A stretch of DNA of 64,000 nucleotides from assembly GCA_947492825.1 (NCBI GenBank), contig CANLNT010000002.1, positions 752,501 through 816,500 of the forward strand, in the 5' to 3' direction. Each line of letters starts with the position of its first letter. Within the stretch, counting starts at the first letter, position 1. Shown in pieces: positions 1 to 7,746 of the stretch. Made by a program: the position numbers and the translations under genes. The stretch is from an uncultured Paracoccaceae bacterium (GTDB taxonomy: Bacteria > Pseudomonadota > Alphaproteobacteria > Rhodobacterales > Rhodobacteraceae). Below the pieces are notes generated by a model. That model was not told the origin of the DNA. It did not search any database and saw nothing but the letters and a program-made list of their open reading frames with translations.

Positions 1-280
1 CGCCCATTTCGGTGCTGATGGCCTGCGCCATTTCTTCTGCGCGCTTGTTATATTGTTCAAGGATCTTGCCGACATAAGTCGCGCGTTCGGCGGGCGGGGT
101 GGCCGCCCAGGCCGGGAAGGCGTCACTGGCGGCTTTGACGGCGGCGTCGGTGTCGGCCTGATCGCCGAGCGAGATCACGGCGCAGACCTCTTCGGTGGCG
201 GGGTTGATCACGTCGTGCGGGCGCGCCGCGGCGGGGGCCACCCATGCGCCATTGATGTAGAATTTGGTTGTGTCAGTCAT
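1..280 (-). CDS. Aldehyde dehydrogenase family protein, N-terminal part
   Basis: Only the first 93 codons are in the window; the gene continues beyond the left edge. The translation has the usual NAD(P)-dependent aldehyde dehydrogenase opening: FYINGAWV near residue 7, then DVINPATEE, and the AFPAWAATPPAER stretch that leads into the first helices. The family oxidises aldehydes to acids in the cytoplasm, with a catalytic Cys and Glu that lie outside this fragment. The ATG at 278-280 is divergent from the peroxiredoxin gene, leaving 115 bp for both promoters. Substrate cannot be judged from this part. Confidence 0.82.
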   Translation of the reverse strand, partial: MTDTTKFYINGAWVAPAAARPHDVINPATEEVCAVISLGDQADTDAAVKAASDAFPAWAATPPAERATYVGKILEQYNKRAEEMAQAISTEMG

Positions 281-395
281 GGCAAATCTCCGCCCTGGTG
301 TGTTGCGCAAGATGGCACTGCGCGCAGGCCCTTTCAAGCGCCTGCGACACGACATATGATGTGATCAAACGTAATGGAGCAAAAGGAGTTCCACC

Positions 396-1043
396 ATGAG
401 CCTGCGCATTAACGACACGATCCCGAATCTCACTGTCGAAACCGACACTGGCACAATTAGCCTGCATGACTTTGTTGGCGACAACTGGGCCGTGATCTTT
501 AGCCACCCCAAGGATTTTACCCCGGTCTGCACGACCGAGTTCGGGGCGGTCGCGCAATTGGCCGACGAATGGGAGAAGCGCGGCACCAAGGTGCTGGGCG
601 TTTCTGTCGATGGGGTTGAGGACCACAAGAAGTGGAAAGGGGACATCAAGACCGCCGGCGGTGCTGATCCGACTTTCCCGATTGTGGCCGATACTGCGCT
701 GGAGCTGTCAAAGGCCTTTGATATGCTGCCCGCCGAGGCCTATTTGCCTGATGGCCGCACACCAAACGACACGGCCACTGTGCGGTCGGTGTTTATTATC
801 GGACCGGACAAGCAGCTGAAGCTGTCGATGACCTATCCGATGAATGTGGGCCGCAACTTTGCCGAAGTGCTCCGCGCACTGGACGGGTTGCAGACTGCTG
901 CGGGGCAGGGCGTGGCGACGCCTGCCAACTGGAATATCGGCGACGATGTGGTGATCCCGGTTGCCGTGTCGGACGAGGCCGCGAAGGAAAAGTTCGGCGA
1001 TTTCCGCACCGTGCTGCCTTATTTGCGGATGACCAAGCTGTAA
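396..1043 (+). CDS. 1-Cys peroxiredoxin (Prx6/AhpC-TSA type)
   Basis: A 215-residue cytoplasmic peroxidase that reduces hydrogen peroxide and organic hydroperoxides. The peroxidatic motif DFTPVCTTE places the active Cys at residue 45. The length, the long C-terminal arm (about residues 150-215, with DWRTVLPYLR-like FRTVLPYLR) and the absence of a typical C-terminal resolving cysteine fit the Prx6/1-Cys subfamily rather than two-Cys AhpC. AAAAGGAG at 381-388 is a strong ribosome binding site for the ATG at 396. The gene is monocistronic: a hairpin terminator follows within 30 bp. Confidence 0.93.
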   Translation: MSLRINDTIPNLTVETDTGTISLHDFVGDNWAVIFSHPKDFTPVCTTEFGAVAQLADEWEKRGTKVLGVSVDGVEDHKKWKGDIKTAGGADPTFPIVADTALELSKAFDMLPAEAYLPDGRTPNDTATVRSVFIIGPDKQLKLSMTYPMNVGRNFAEVLRALDGLQTAAGQGVATPANWNIGDDVVIPVAVSDEAAKEKFGDFRTVLPYLRMTKL

Positions 1044-1069
1044 GCAATCGGAATGATCCGGTTGCAACG

Positions 1070-1099
1070 GCCCCCGTCAGAAATGGCGGGGGCTTTTTT
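1070..1099 (+). terminator. Rho-independent terminator of the peroxiredoxin gene
   Basis: Arms GCCCCCG (1070-1076) and CGGGGGC (1087-1093) form a 7-bp GC stem with a 10-nt loop, followed by six T residues (1094-1099). Confidence 0.9.
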
Positions 1100-1308
1100 G
1101 TGGGGAGGGTTTGCCCGGCAATGATGCGGCGCGGGCGGGACGCTTTGTCGTCGAGCGGGGAGGAGCCCACATTGGGCAATTGTCGGTGGGCAGCGAATGG
1201 TCAAACCCAATTGAGTTTTCCAGTCCGTCAGGGTAACTTTTGCTCATGGCCCTGCTCGGGCCTCCCCCCTCCACCGGGGCAGCATTTGACATGCAGAGCG
1301 ATACCACT

Positions 1309-1327
1309 TCGAACCTAACCTGTTCGA
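1309..1327. promoter_or_regulatory. Inverted repeat upstream of the DnaB-like ATPase gene (candidate operator)
   Basis: TCGAAC (1309-1314) and GTTCGA (1322-1327) are perfect 6-bp inverted arms around a 7-bp spacer, 52 bp before the ATG at 1379. The GAAC/GTTC cores resemble SOS-box half sites, but the alphaproteobacterial LexA box is a direct repeat GTTC-N7-GTTC, whereas this one is inverted with N7, so a LexA role is only a guess. The stretch 1100-1378 otherwise holds a TTGACA at 1286-1291 without a convincing -10 partner; I see no gene in it. Confidence 0.35.
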
Positions 1328-1378
1328 GCGCACGCATAAGGAGGGATTGCGAAGACCGCTCGCCAAAGGAGGTTCAGG

Positions 1379-2092
1379 ATGAGACTTTCATCACCAATCC
1401 ACACGCTTAAGCGGCAAGCAAAATTGCTGGCGCGCGACAGTGACATCAGGCTTCACGAAGCACTGAACCAAATCGCCACCAAAGAAGGGTTCAGGGACTG
1501 GAGCCACTTGGCGTCCAGTACGTCCAAAGCGACCACAGCCGCCGACATCATGAGCCAGCTCAACCCGGGCGATATGATGCTGATCGGTGCGCGCCCCGGC
1601 CACGGCAAGACCCTTTTGGGGCTGGAACTGATTGCGTTGGCAGAAAAGAAAAGTCGCGTCGGCTACGTTTTCTCATTGGACTATAATGAAGCGGACGTCT
1701 GGGACAGGATTGAAAAACTTGGTTTCGATCGGCAGAAATCTGACTGTCAAATCGTTGTTGATACATCGGACGACATCTGCGCGGCACATATCATTGAACG
1801 CCTGAGCAATGCGTCGCATCAAGCACTCGCTGTAGTCGATTACCTGCAGCTTTTGGATCAAAAGCGAAGCAATCCTTCGCTTGCGGTCCAAGTTCGGGCG
1901 CTGAAGGCATTTGCCATCGCGCGCGGGGCGATTATCGTCATGATTTCGCAGGTTGATCGCGTTTTTGAGCTGTCTTCAAGTGTGATGCCATGCATTACGG
2001 ACATCCGGCTGCCAAACCCAGTCGATCTGTCACTGTTCAACAAAAGATGCTTCTTACATGACGGGGAAATTCAGCTGGCGACAGTGTCATGA
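1379..2092 (+). CDS. DnaB-like RecA-fold ATPase with short N-terminal helical domain
   Basis: A 237-residue protein whose C-terminal two thirds look like a small replicative-helicase (DnaB/RecA) ATPase core: Walker A GARPGHGKT at residues 70-78, Walker B LAVVDYLQL at 150-158, and ISQVDR near 189, matching the DnaB motif SQLNR. It lacks the DnaB N-terminal primase-interacting domain. Instead, residues about 10-44 (AKLLARDSDIRLHEALNQIA then EGFRDWSHL) form a short helical unit of the kind found at the start of some small Rhodobacteraceae proteins. AAAGGAGG at 1365-1372 gives a near-ideal ribosome binding site. It stands alone between a terminator and a convergent gene. Oligomeric helicase activity is uncertain; a regulatory NTPase role is possible. 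Confidence 0.65.
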   Translation: MRLSSPIHTLKRQAKLLARDSDIRLHEALNQIATKEGFRDWSHLASSTSKATTAADIMSQLNPGDMMLIGARPGHGKTLLGLELIALAEKKSRVGYVFSLDYNEADVWDRIEKLGFDRQKSDCQIVVDTSDDICAAHIIERLSNASHQALAVVDYLQLLDQKRSNPSLAVQVRALKAFAIARGAIIVMISQVDRVFELSSSVMPCITDIRLPNPVDLSLFNKRCFLHDGEIQLATVS

Positions 2093-2178
2093 CACCGGGT
2101 CAACCGGCTTTGCGGACGTGCGATGAAGGTCCGCAAAGCCCCCTGGCGAGCGATCGTTGTCGCCCGCCCCCATTTGGA

Positions 2179-2733
2179 TCAGAACAGGTAGACCGGCGTA
2201 TTGACGGGCACCAAGTCGTAAAGCTCTGCTACGTGTTCGTTGGTCAGCCGCACGCAGCCTGAGGAAAAGCTTTTGCCGATGGTTTCGGGCTGCGGTGTGC
2301 CGTGGATACGGAAATAGGTGTCGCGCCCCCGATTGTCATGCAGGTAAAGCGCGCGGGACCCCATGGGGTTCTTGGGATGCCCGCCGGGCAATCCATCGCG
2401 GTAGGGGCCGTAGATATGCGGCTCGAGCCGGACCATGTTGCGGGTCGGGATCCAGCTGGGCCATTCAGCCTTGCGCCGGATCATCAGTACGCCGGTATAA
2501 TTGCGGCCCTCGTCACCGATGGCGATGCCGTAGCGGCGTGCGCGGCCATTGCCCAAGGTCCAGTAGAGATAGAAGTCATTCTTGACCACGTGGATTTCAC
2601 CGGCGGGCAAGGCGTCATTGACGTCAACCTCGCGCGGGCGAAACTTGTACGGGATCCACGCGGCGTTTGCGACCGATGGGGTCGCAAGAAAAGAAGCCGC
2701 AGCCGCGGCGGCGAATTTGCGTCGTGTCAACAT
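2179..2733 (-). CDS. L,D-transpeptidase (ErfK/YbiS/YcfS/YnhG family)
   Basis: A 184-residue exported protein. The N-terminus has a twin-arginine-like TRRKF followed by an alanine-rich hydrophobic segment and a probable signal peptidase site after SVANA (residues 20-24). The YkuD catalytic motif is intact: HGT at 144-146 and SSGCVRL with the nucleophilic Cys at 160. Such enzymes form 3-3 peptidoglycan cross-links or attach proteins to peptidoglycan in the periplasm. The protein has no LysM or peptidoglycan-binding domain. The gene is alone, convergent with the DnaB-like gene. Confidence 0.9.
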   Translation of the reverse strand: MLTRRKFAAAAAASFLATPSVANAAWIPYKFRPREVDVNDALPAGEIHVVKNDFYLYWTLGNGRARRYGIAIGDEGRNYTGVLMIRRKAEWPSWIPTRNMVRLEPHIYGPYRDGLPGGHPKNPMGSRALYLHDNRGRDTYFRIHGTPQPETIGKSFSSGCVRLTNEHVAELYDLVPVNTPVYLF

Positions 2734-2850
2734 CGTTAGACCTGCTCGTCCACGCCCGTTTCGGGCTTTTTCTGAACGCGGTCATAGCATTTTGGTCGGA
2801 CTTCACCGAGAGGGTGATTTTCGCTGCAACTGCGTGGTGCGGTTTCGCGG

Positions 2851-3222
2851 TCACACTGCCTGTTGGCTGGGATGTTCGTCGGCATCGTGCTCGCAATTGC
2901 CGGAAATGCCGATGCGGACTGCAAGATCATTCATGTCATTGAGGATGTCTTTGAAGGCCAATCCGTTCTGCGTGAGCCCATAGCTGACCTGCGGCGGAAT
3001 CGTCGGTTTGTGGTTGCGGTAGATCAGGCCTGCCTGTTCAAGGTTGCGCAGCCGCTCTGTCAGCACCCTTGAAGAGATACCCGGCACCAGTCTTTTCAAC
3101 TCTCCGAATCGGACTTCGCCGTAATTTCCAAGACGCCAGAGGATATAGGTTGTCCAAGGGCCTGAAATGACACGCAAAAGCCCATCCATGGGGCAAGAAA
3201 CTTCTCTTTTGATTTCAGCCAT
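2851..3222 (-). CDS. HxlR-family winged-helix transcriptional regulator
   Basis: A 123-residue DNA-binding protein. Residues 10-30 (CPMDGLLRVISGPWTTYIL) are the HxlR opening, with Cys10 at the position that senses quinones or diamide in Bacillus YodB; the recognition region FGELKRLVPGISSRVLTERLRNLEQAGLI follows. It is transcribed divergently from a flavodoxin-like oxidoreductase, a classic arrangement in which the regulator represses the neighbouring reductase until an electrophile modifies the cysteine. Two inverted repeats lie between the genes. The ligand is inferred, not visible. Confidence 0.9.
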   Translation of the reverse strand: MAEIKREVSCPMDGLLRVISGPWTTYILWRLGNYGEVRFGELKRLVPGISSRVLTERLRNLEQAGLIYRNHKPTIPPQVSYGLTQNGLAFKDILNDMNDLAVRIGISGNCEHDADEHPSQQAV

Positions 3223-3233
3223 TTCGCAACTCT

Positions 3234-3246
3234 GTAACTTGGTTAC
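3234..3246. promoter_or_regulatory. Inverted repeat 1 in the HxlR/flavodoxin divergent region
   Basis: GTAAC (3234-3238) and GTTAC (3242-3246) are inverted around TTG, 12 bp upstream of the HxlR start codon. Likely autoregulatory operator; inferred from position and symmetry only. Confidence 0.45.
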
Positions 3247-3257
3247 TTATTGATACC

Positions 3258-3272
3258 TACTTTTATAAAGTA
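3258..3272. promoter_or_regulatory. Inverted repeat 2 in the HxlR/flavodoxin divergent region
   Basis: TACTTT (3258-3263) and AAAGTA (3267-3272) flank TAT, a 15-bp AT-rich palindrome about 56 bp before the flavodoxin-like gene. HxlR-type repressors bind palindromes of this size, so it is a candidate operator controlling the reductase. Confidence 0.5.
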
Positions 3273-3328
3273 ATCCAGTCGGTATTTGTAACCTCAACGC
3301 GATTGGCGTGGAAATAAAGGATATGAAA

Positions 3329-3928
3329 ATGACGCAGAATGCAAAAGTGGTCGTCGTGTATCACAGCGGTTACGGGCACACGAAAGTGCAAGCTGAGGCG
3401 GTGATGCGCGGTGCGGCGCGGGTCAGTGACGCCAGCCTGATTGATGTGGCTGACCTGTCGCAAGGGTTGGATGAACTGGCCGATGCTGACGCCCTGATCT
3501 TTGGGTCGCCCACATATATGGGCAGCGTTTCGGGCCCCTTCAAAAGCTTCATGGATGCGTCTTCCGGTATTTGGTTGGAGCAGGGGTGGAAAAATCGGAT
3601 TGCAGGTGGGTTCACCAATTCGTCCAGCCAGTCGGGCGACAAGGTTGCGACGTTGCAGGCCATGTCGATCTTTGCCGCGCAGCATGGGATGATCTGGGTT
3701 GGGATGGACCTGGCGCCGGGCAACAACTCTACCCATGGCAGCGAAGATAACTTGAACCGCATGGGCGCCAGTCTGGGTGCAATGGCGCAATCCTTGGCCG
3801 ATCAGGGGCCGGATGTTGCACCGCCCTCTGCCGATATTCTGACGGCTGAATACTATGGCGCACGCGTCGCTGAAGCGGCCAACCGTTGGGTTGCGGCTGG
3901 CGGGCGTGATCTGGCTGTCGCAGCCTAA
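3329..3928 (+). CDS. Flavodoxin-fold NAD(P)H:quinone oxidoreductase-like protein (WrbA/FldP-like)
   Basis: A 199-residue FMN-binding protein of the flavodoxin family. Residues 5-20 carry VVVVYHSGYGHT, the phosphate-binding loop for FMN, and FGSPTYMGSVSGPFKSFMD (about 58-77) matches the WrbA/flavodoxin second flavin loop. Members reduce quinones by two electrons and avoid semiquinone radicals. I chose ATG 3329 because AAAGGA at 3316-3321 is correctly spaced for it; ATG at 3308 or 3323 would be too far upstream or too close. Divergence from the HxlR gene suggests induction by quinones or other electrophiles. Confidence 0.88.
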   Translation: MTQNAKVVVVYHSGYGHTKVQAEAVMRGAARVSDASLIDVADLSQGLDELADADALIFGSPTYMGSVSGPFKSFMDASSGIWLEQGWKNRIAGGFTNSSSQSGDKVATLQAMSIFAAQHGMIWVGMDLAPGNNSTHGSEDNLNRMGASLGAMAQSLADQGPDVAPPSADILTAEYYGARVAEAANRWVAAGGRDLAVAA

Positions 3929-3933
3929 ACGAA

Positions 3934-3963
3934 AAAGGCCCCGGTGTTTCCATCGGGGCCTTT
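3934..3963. terminator. Bidirectional terminator between flavodoxin-like gene and pnp
   Basis: AAAGGCCCCG (3934-3943) and CGGGGCCTTT (3954-3963) pair as a 10-bp stem with a 10-nt loop. A residues on the left and T residues on the right let it serve both converging transcripts. Confidence 0.9.
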
Positions 3964-3987
3964 GAGATTATTTTGTGAAAGGGGCGC

Positions 3988-6117
3988 CTATTCAGCGTCT
4001 TCCTTTTTGGCTTCTTCGCCGGTCTCCTGATCGACAACTTTCATCGACAGGCGGACCTTGCCGCGATCATCGAAGCCCAGAAGCTTGACCCAGACTTCCT
4101 GACCCTCTTTGAGGACATCGGACGGATGGTTCAGGCGGCGGTTTTCGATCTGGCTGACGTGCACAAGGCCGTCCTTTTTGCCAAAGAAGTTCACGAAAGC
4201 ACCAAAGTCCACAAGCTTTACAACTGTGCCTTTGTAGATCTTGCCCTCTTCCGGCTCGGCCACGATGGACCAGATCATGTCATGGGCTTTTTTGATCGCA
4301 TCAGCGTCGTTCGAGGCGATTTTGATGATACCGTCGTCGTTGATATCGACTTTGGCACCAGAGACTTCCACGATTTCGCGGATCACTTTACCGCCTGATC
4401 CGATGACTTCACGGATCTTGTCAGTGTTGATCTGCAGCGTCTCGATCTTCGGTGCGTGCACGCCCAGATCATTGGATGTGGAGAGCGCCTTGCCCATCTC
4501 ACCCAGGATGTGCATCCGGCCTGCTTTCGCCTGTTCCAGCGCTTTCTTCATGATCTCGGGCGTGATGCCTGCGATCTTGATGTCCATCTGCAACGAGGTG
4601 ATGCCGTTCTCTGTACCCGCAACCTTGAAGTCCATGTCGCCCAGGTGGTCTTCGTCACCCAGGATGTCGGACAGGATCGCGTATGACCCGTCTTCTTCCA
4701 TGACCAGACCCATGGCCACACCGGCCACGGCCGATTTCAGCGGCACACCAGCGTCCATCATCGACAGCGAACCGCCGCAGACAGAAGCCATCGAGGAAGA
4801 GCCGTTGGATTCCGTGATCTCGGACACCAGACGGATGGTGTAGGGGAAGTCGGTTGCGGCAGGCAGAACCGCCTGCAGCGCGCGCCATGCCAGTTTGCCG
4901 TGACCAATCTCACGGCGACCCGGAGGGCCCACGCGGCCAGCTTCACCAACCGAATAGGGCGGGAAGTTGTAGTGCAGCATGAAGTTCGACTTATACATGC
5001 CCGACAGCGCGTCGATCATCTGTTCGTCGTCGCCAGTGCCCAGTGTGGTCACGACCAGACCCTGGGTTTCGCCGCGTGTGAACAGGGCAGACCCGTGGGT
5101 CCGTGGCAGGATGCCGGTTTCGGACACGATGTCGCGGATTTCGTCGAGCGCACGGCCGTCAATCCGCTTGCTGTCTTTCACAACGGCGCCGCGCAGGATG
5201 GAAGATTCCAGACCCTTCAGGGCGGAACCAAGGTTTGCGTCGGCCTGCTGTTCTTCGGTCAGGGCCTCAACGATGTCAGCCTTGGCTTGTGCCACAGCAC
5301 CGGTGCGTTCCTGCTTGTCGAGGATCGCATAGGCGGCGCGCATCTTGTCTTCACCTGCGGCTTTCACAGCGGCAGACAGTTCTGAATAGTCTGGCGGCTG
5401 GAAGTCGAAGGGTTCTTTCGCGGCTTCCTCGGCCAGATCAATGATCAGGTCGATGACCGGCTGGATCTGCTCGTGTGCGAAGGTCACAGCGCCCAGCATT
5501 TCGTCTTCTGTCAGCTCGTAAGCTTCGGATTCGACCATCATCACGGCGTCTTTGGTGCCGGCGACAACAAGGTCCAGACGCTGCTCTGGGTTCATGCGCA
5601 GGTTGTGCATGTCGTCCATTTCAGGGTTCAGGATGTAATCGCCATCCTCGTAACCGACGCGGCATGCAGCGATTGGGCCCATGAACGGCGCGCCGGAAAT
5701 TGTCAGCGCGGCAGAGGCAGCGATCATCGCGACCATATCGGGGTCGTTGACCAGATCGTGGGATAGCACGGTGCACATCACCAGCACTTCATGCTTGAAG
5801 CCACTCACAAACAGCGGGCGGATCGGACGGTCGATCAGGCGAGCAGTCAGCGTCTCTTTCTCGGTGGGACGCGCTTCGCGCTTGAAGAAACCACCGGGGA
5901 CTTTACCGGCGGCGTAGTATTTTTCCTGGTAGTGCACGGTCAGCGGGAAGAAGTCCTGCCCCGGCTTTGGTTTCTTGGCGAACGTTACGTTGGCCATGAC
6001 GCTGGTTTCGCCCAGCGTGGCAATGACTGAACCGTCGGCCTGACGGGCAACCTTGCCGGTTTCCAGTGTCAGAGTCTCAGGACCCCACTGGATGGATTTT
6101 TTCACTTCGTTGAACAT
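3988..6117 (-). CDS. pnp: Polyribonucleotide nucleotidyltransferase (PNPase)
   Basis: A full-length 709-residue phosphorolytic 3'-5' exoribonuclease, core of the RNA degradosome. Domain order is typical: RNase PH-like domain 1 (about 10-140), helical linker, RNase PH-like domain 2 (about 315-460) with the metal-binding [12 protein letters not shown] region, a KH domain with GSGGKVIRE near 560, and an S1 domain ([15 protein letters not shown]) near 625. The C-terminus ends in an acidic tail. In most bacteria pnp directly follows rpsO; here rpsO lies about 5.8 kb upstream on the same strand. The 170 bp upstream of the ATG contain GC-rich inverted segments that may act in pnp leader autoregulation, but I could not define them. 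Confidence 0.98.
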   Translation of the reverse strand: MFNEVKKSIQWGPETLTLETGKVARQADGSVIATLGETSVMANVTFAKKPKPGQDFFPLTVHYQEKYYAAGKVPGGFFKREARPTEKETLTARLIDRPIRPLFVSGFKHEVLVMCTVLSHDLVNDPDMVAMIAASAALTISGAPFMGPIAACRVGYEDGDYILNPEMDDMHNLRMNPEQRLDLVVAGTKDAVMMVESEAYELTEDEMLGAVTFAHEQIQPVIDLIIDLAEEAAKEPFDFQPPDYSELSAAVKAAGEDKMRAAYAILDKQERTGAVAQAKADIVEALTEEQQADANLGSALKGLESSILRGAVVKDSKRIDGRALDEIRDIVSETGILPRTHGSALFTRGETQGLVVTTLGTGDDEQMIDALSGMYKSNFMLHYNFPPYSVGEAGRVGPPGRREIGHGKLAWRALQAVLPAATDFPYTIRLVSEITESNGSSSMASVCGGSLSMMDAGVPLKSAVAGVAMGLVMEEDGSYAILSDILGDEDHLGDMDFKVAGTENGITSLQMDIKIAGITPEIMKKALEQAKAGRMHILGEMGKALSTSNDLGVHAPKIETLQINTDKIREVIGSGGKVIREIVEVSGAKVDINDDGIIKIASNDADAIKKAHDMIWSIVAEPEEGKIYKGTVVKLVDFGAFVNFFGKKDGLVHVSQIENRRLNHPSDVLKEGQEVWVKLLGFDDRGKVRLSMKVVDQETGEEAKKEDAE

Positions 6118-6287
6118 CTATCGTCTTTCTGAATGGGCCAGTCTCGGCGGTCCGAGTGCCCTATGAATTGGCGGCCCCATGCCGCCGACCCCTGTCCTTT
6201 GTATGGCGCCGGGGTCAGGGCGCCACGTCTCAGATGCGGGGGCCATACAGGAAGTTGACGTTGATGGGAAGCGTTGTGTGCGCGGGC

Positions 6288-6884
6288 CTAGAACCAAAAG
6301 TCGGTCAGATAGGCATCATAAGCGGGCGGCAGGGTGACGGACATCAGGGCCGCGACGATTGCAGCGCCTGTGGCAAAGCCAAGGACCAGCACCGGGACTG
6401 CCCATTTCCGCTGCGCGGGGTGACGGTGCAGGACGACGGCCAGATGCGCAAAGAGAGCGGCAACACCCAGCGTGTAGTAGGGCGCGAAGTACCAGACAAA
6501 GGGCGCGCGATCGACAACGGCGGCGGCCCAAAAGACATTGGTGTCGATTTCTGCATAGAACATCCGGGTCGCAAGCGTGGCCCCGATATGCTGCATCAGG
6601 AACAGCGCGAGGACGCCGCCCGACGCAACTTGCAAGCGCGGCCAGAACCGTTTGGGCCACCCGCGCTGCCAGAGCAGGCGCAGGCCAAGCGCGATCTGGA
6701 TCGCAAAGGCGGCCAGCAACAGCGGCTCGACCACGGGATTGCGGTAGATGACGCGCAAGCCCTCCATCGCCCAGAGGTGCCAATCGGTGCCAAGAAAGAT
6801 CAGCAAGTGATTGCCAAGGTGCGCCGCGATGTAGGTGGCAAGGATCATGGCGGTTGTGCGGTGCAACTTGCGAAGGTTCGTCAT
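6288..6884 (-). CDS. Multispanning membrane protein, possible b-type-cytochrome-like fold
   Basis: A 198-residue protein with about five hydrophobic segments. Histidines sit within or next to membrane segments (HRTTAMILATYIAAHLGNHL near the start, MQHIGATL mid-protein, and LFAHLAVVLHRH near the end), a pattern reminiscent of SdhC/FrdC-like or cytochrome b membrane anchors, but no diagnostic heme motif is certain. It overlaps the preceding gene by 4 bp (ATGA), so it is the third gene of an operon with two paralogous membrane proteins, divergent from a TetR regulator. I do not recognise a named family. Confidence 0.7.
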   Translation of the reverse strand: MTNLRKLHRTTAMILATYIAAHLGNHLLIFLGTDWHLWAMEGLRVIYRNPVVEPLLLAAFAIQIALGLRLLWQRGWPKRFWPRLQVASGGVLALFLMQHIGATLATRMFYAEIDTNVFWAAAVVDRAPFVWYFAPYYTLGVAALFAHLAVVLHRHPAQRKWAVPVLVLGFATGAAIVAALMSVTLPPAYDAYLTDFWF

Positions 6885-7261
6885 GTTCGGTTCCTTTCAC
6901 CGATCAGCATGAGTGTGGGGAGGATGAGAAAGGCGACCCAGTGTGGCATCGGGCGCAGTGATCCCAGATCAACTGCGCCGTAGCCCAGAAACAGCAGGGC
7001 CGCGCCAAGATGGATCGCTATGATCAGCACCGCCAGCGGGCGGTTGGGGTGGCGGGCCAGCCAGAGTGTTGCCAGCGCCAGCAGCGCCATCAGCAAGGTT
7101 GCGACGTGCCAGATTACGTTGGTGACCGCGATAATCAGCGGTGTCAGGTCACTGGCGCGCACTGGATCCATGACGCGGTATCCGCCGTAAAACACATGAA
7201 CCAACGTGACCAGCATCAAAAGGGCGGCGGCGCTGAGGTGCCAGAGACTCAAACGGTTCAC
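6881..7261 (-). CDS. Small four-TM membrane protein, paralogue of the upstream gene
   Basis: A 126-residue integral membrane protein. I place the start at GTG 7259-7261, which overlaps the stop of the preceding gene (GTGA) and aligns its N-terminus (NRLSLWHLSAAALLMLVTL) with that of its neighbour (HRLNLWHLTAAVLMALTTL). An in-frame start further upstream would add about 19 residues without homology. Shared motifs are the first-helix His plus HVF.GG, VMDP.RAS, a VIWH/VVWH segment and LGYG..DLG. The two genes are evidently a tandem duplication. Function unknown. Confidence 0.72.
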   Translation of the reverse strand: MNRLSLWHLSAAALLMLVTLVHVFYGGYRVMDPVRASDLTPLIIAVTNVIWHVATLLMALLALATLWLARHPNRPLAVLIIAIHLGAALLFLGYGAVDLGSLRPMPHWVAFLILPTLMLIGERNRT

Positions 7262-7665
7262 TTGCGTCCGCGCTGCCCCACCAGCATCAGAGCAGGGATT
7301 GCGAAAAAGATGATCCACTGCGGCATCGGCCAGATGGTGCCCAGGTCAGCGATGCCATAGCCCAGAAAGATCAGTCCAAAGCCAAGTTGCATCGCAAGCA
7401 GCAGTGCGACCAGCGGTTTATTGTCATGGCGCGCCAGCCAGAGCAGCGCCACGGCAAACAGCGCCAGCAGCAGTGTAATGGCGTGCCAGACGACAGAGGC
7501 GACACCGATCACCAGGGGATCAAGCGTGCTGGCGCGGATCGGGTCCATCACCTCTGGTCCGCCGACAAAGACATGGATCAGGGTGGTCAGCGCCATCAGG
7601 ACAGCAGCCGTCAGGTGCCAAAGGTTCAGGCGATGGAACACGGTCGTATTGGGATAAGTCGTCAT
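7258..7665 (-). CDS. Small four-TM membrane protein, first gene of the TetR-linked operon
   Basis: A 135-residue membrane protein with four predicted helices and the same signature as its downstream paralogue (HVFVGGPEVMDPIRAS, VVWH, FLGYGIADLG). The ATG at 7663-7665 is preceded by a GGGAGTT ribosome binding site. It leads a three-gene operon whose promoter must overlap the palindromes at 7687-7702 and 7724-7739, and so is probably repressed by the divergent TetR protein. No known function; the paired histidines in helices could hint at metal or heme binding, but that is speculation. Confidence 0.75.
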   Translation of the reverse strand: MTTYPNTTVFHRLNLWHLTAAVLMALTTLIHVFVGGPEVMDPIRASTLDPLVIGVASVVWHAITLLLALFAVALLWLARHDNKPLVALLLAMQLGFGLIFLGYGIADLGTIWPMPQWIIFFAIPALMLVGQRGRK

Positions 7666-7686
7666 GTCGGAACTCCCGTTTCAAAA

Positions 7687-7702
7687 CATACGCTGCCGTA
7701 TG
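7687..7702. promoter_or_regulatory. Operator 1 for the TetR-family regulator
   Basis: CATACG (7687-7692) and CGTATG (7697-7702) are perfect inverted arms around CTGC. The 16-bp box matches the second box at 7724-7739 in both half sites; box centres are 37 bp apart. It sits 21 bp upstream of the first membrane-protein gene. Confidence 0.7.
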
Positions 7703-7723
7703 GAATGGATTCTTGCGCAAGTC

Positions 7724-7739
7724 AATACGCCTGCGTATG
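7724..7739. promoter_or_regulatory. Operator 2 for the TetR-family regulator
   Basis: AATACGCCTGCGTATG, with perfect inner arms ATACGC/GCGTAT, repeats the half-site sequence of operator 1 and ends 7 bp before the regulator start codon. This location suggests autorepression. Confidence 0.7.
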
Positions 7740-7746
7740 GTGTGGC

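Noticed and set aside
1286-1291. Perfect TTGACA before the DnaB-like gene as a sigma-70 -35 element
   Set aside because: Nothing resembling TATAAT at 16-18 bp; only TAACCT at 24 bp. Not enough to call a promoter.
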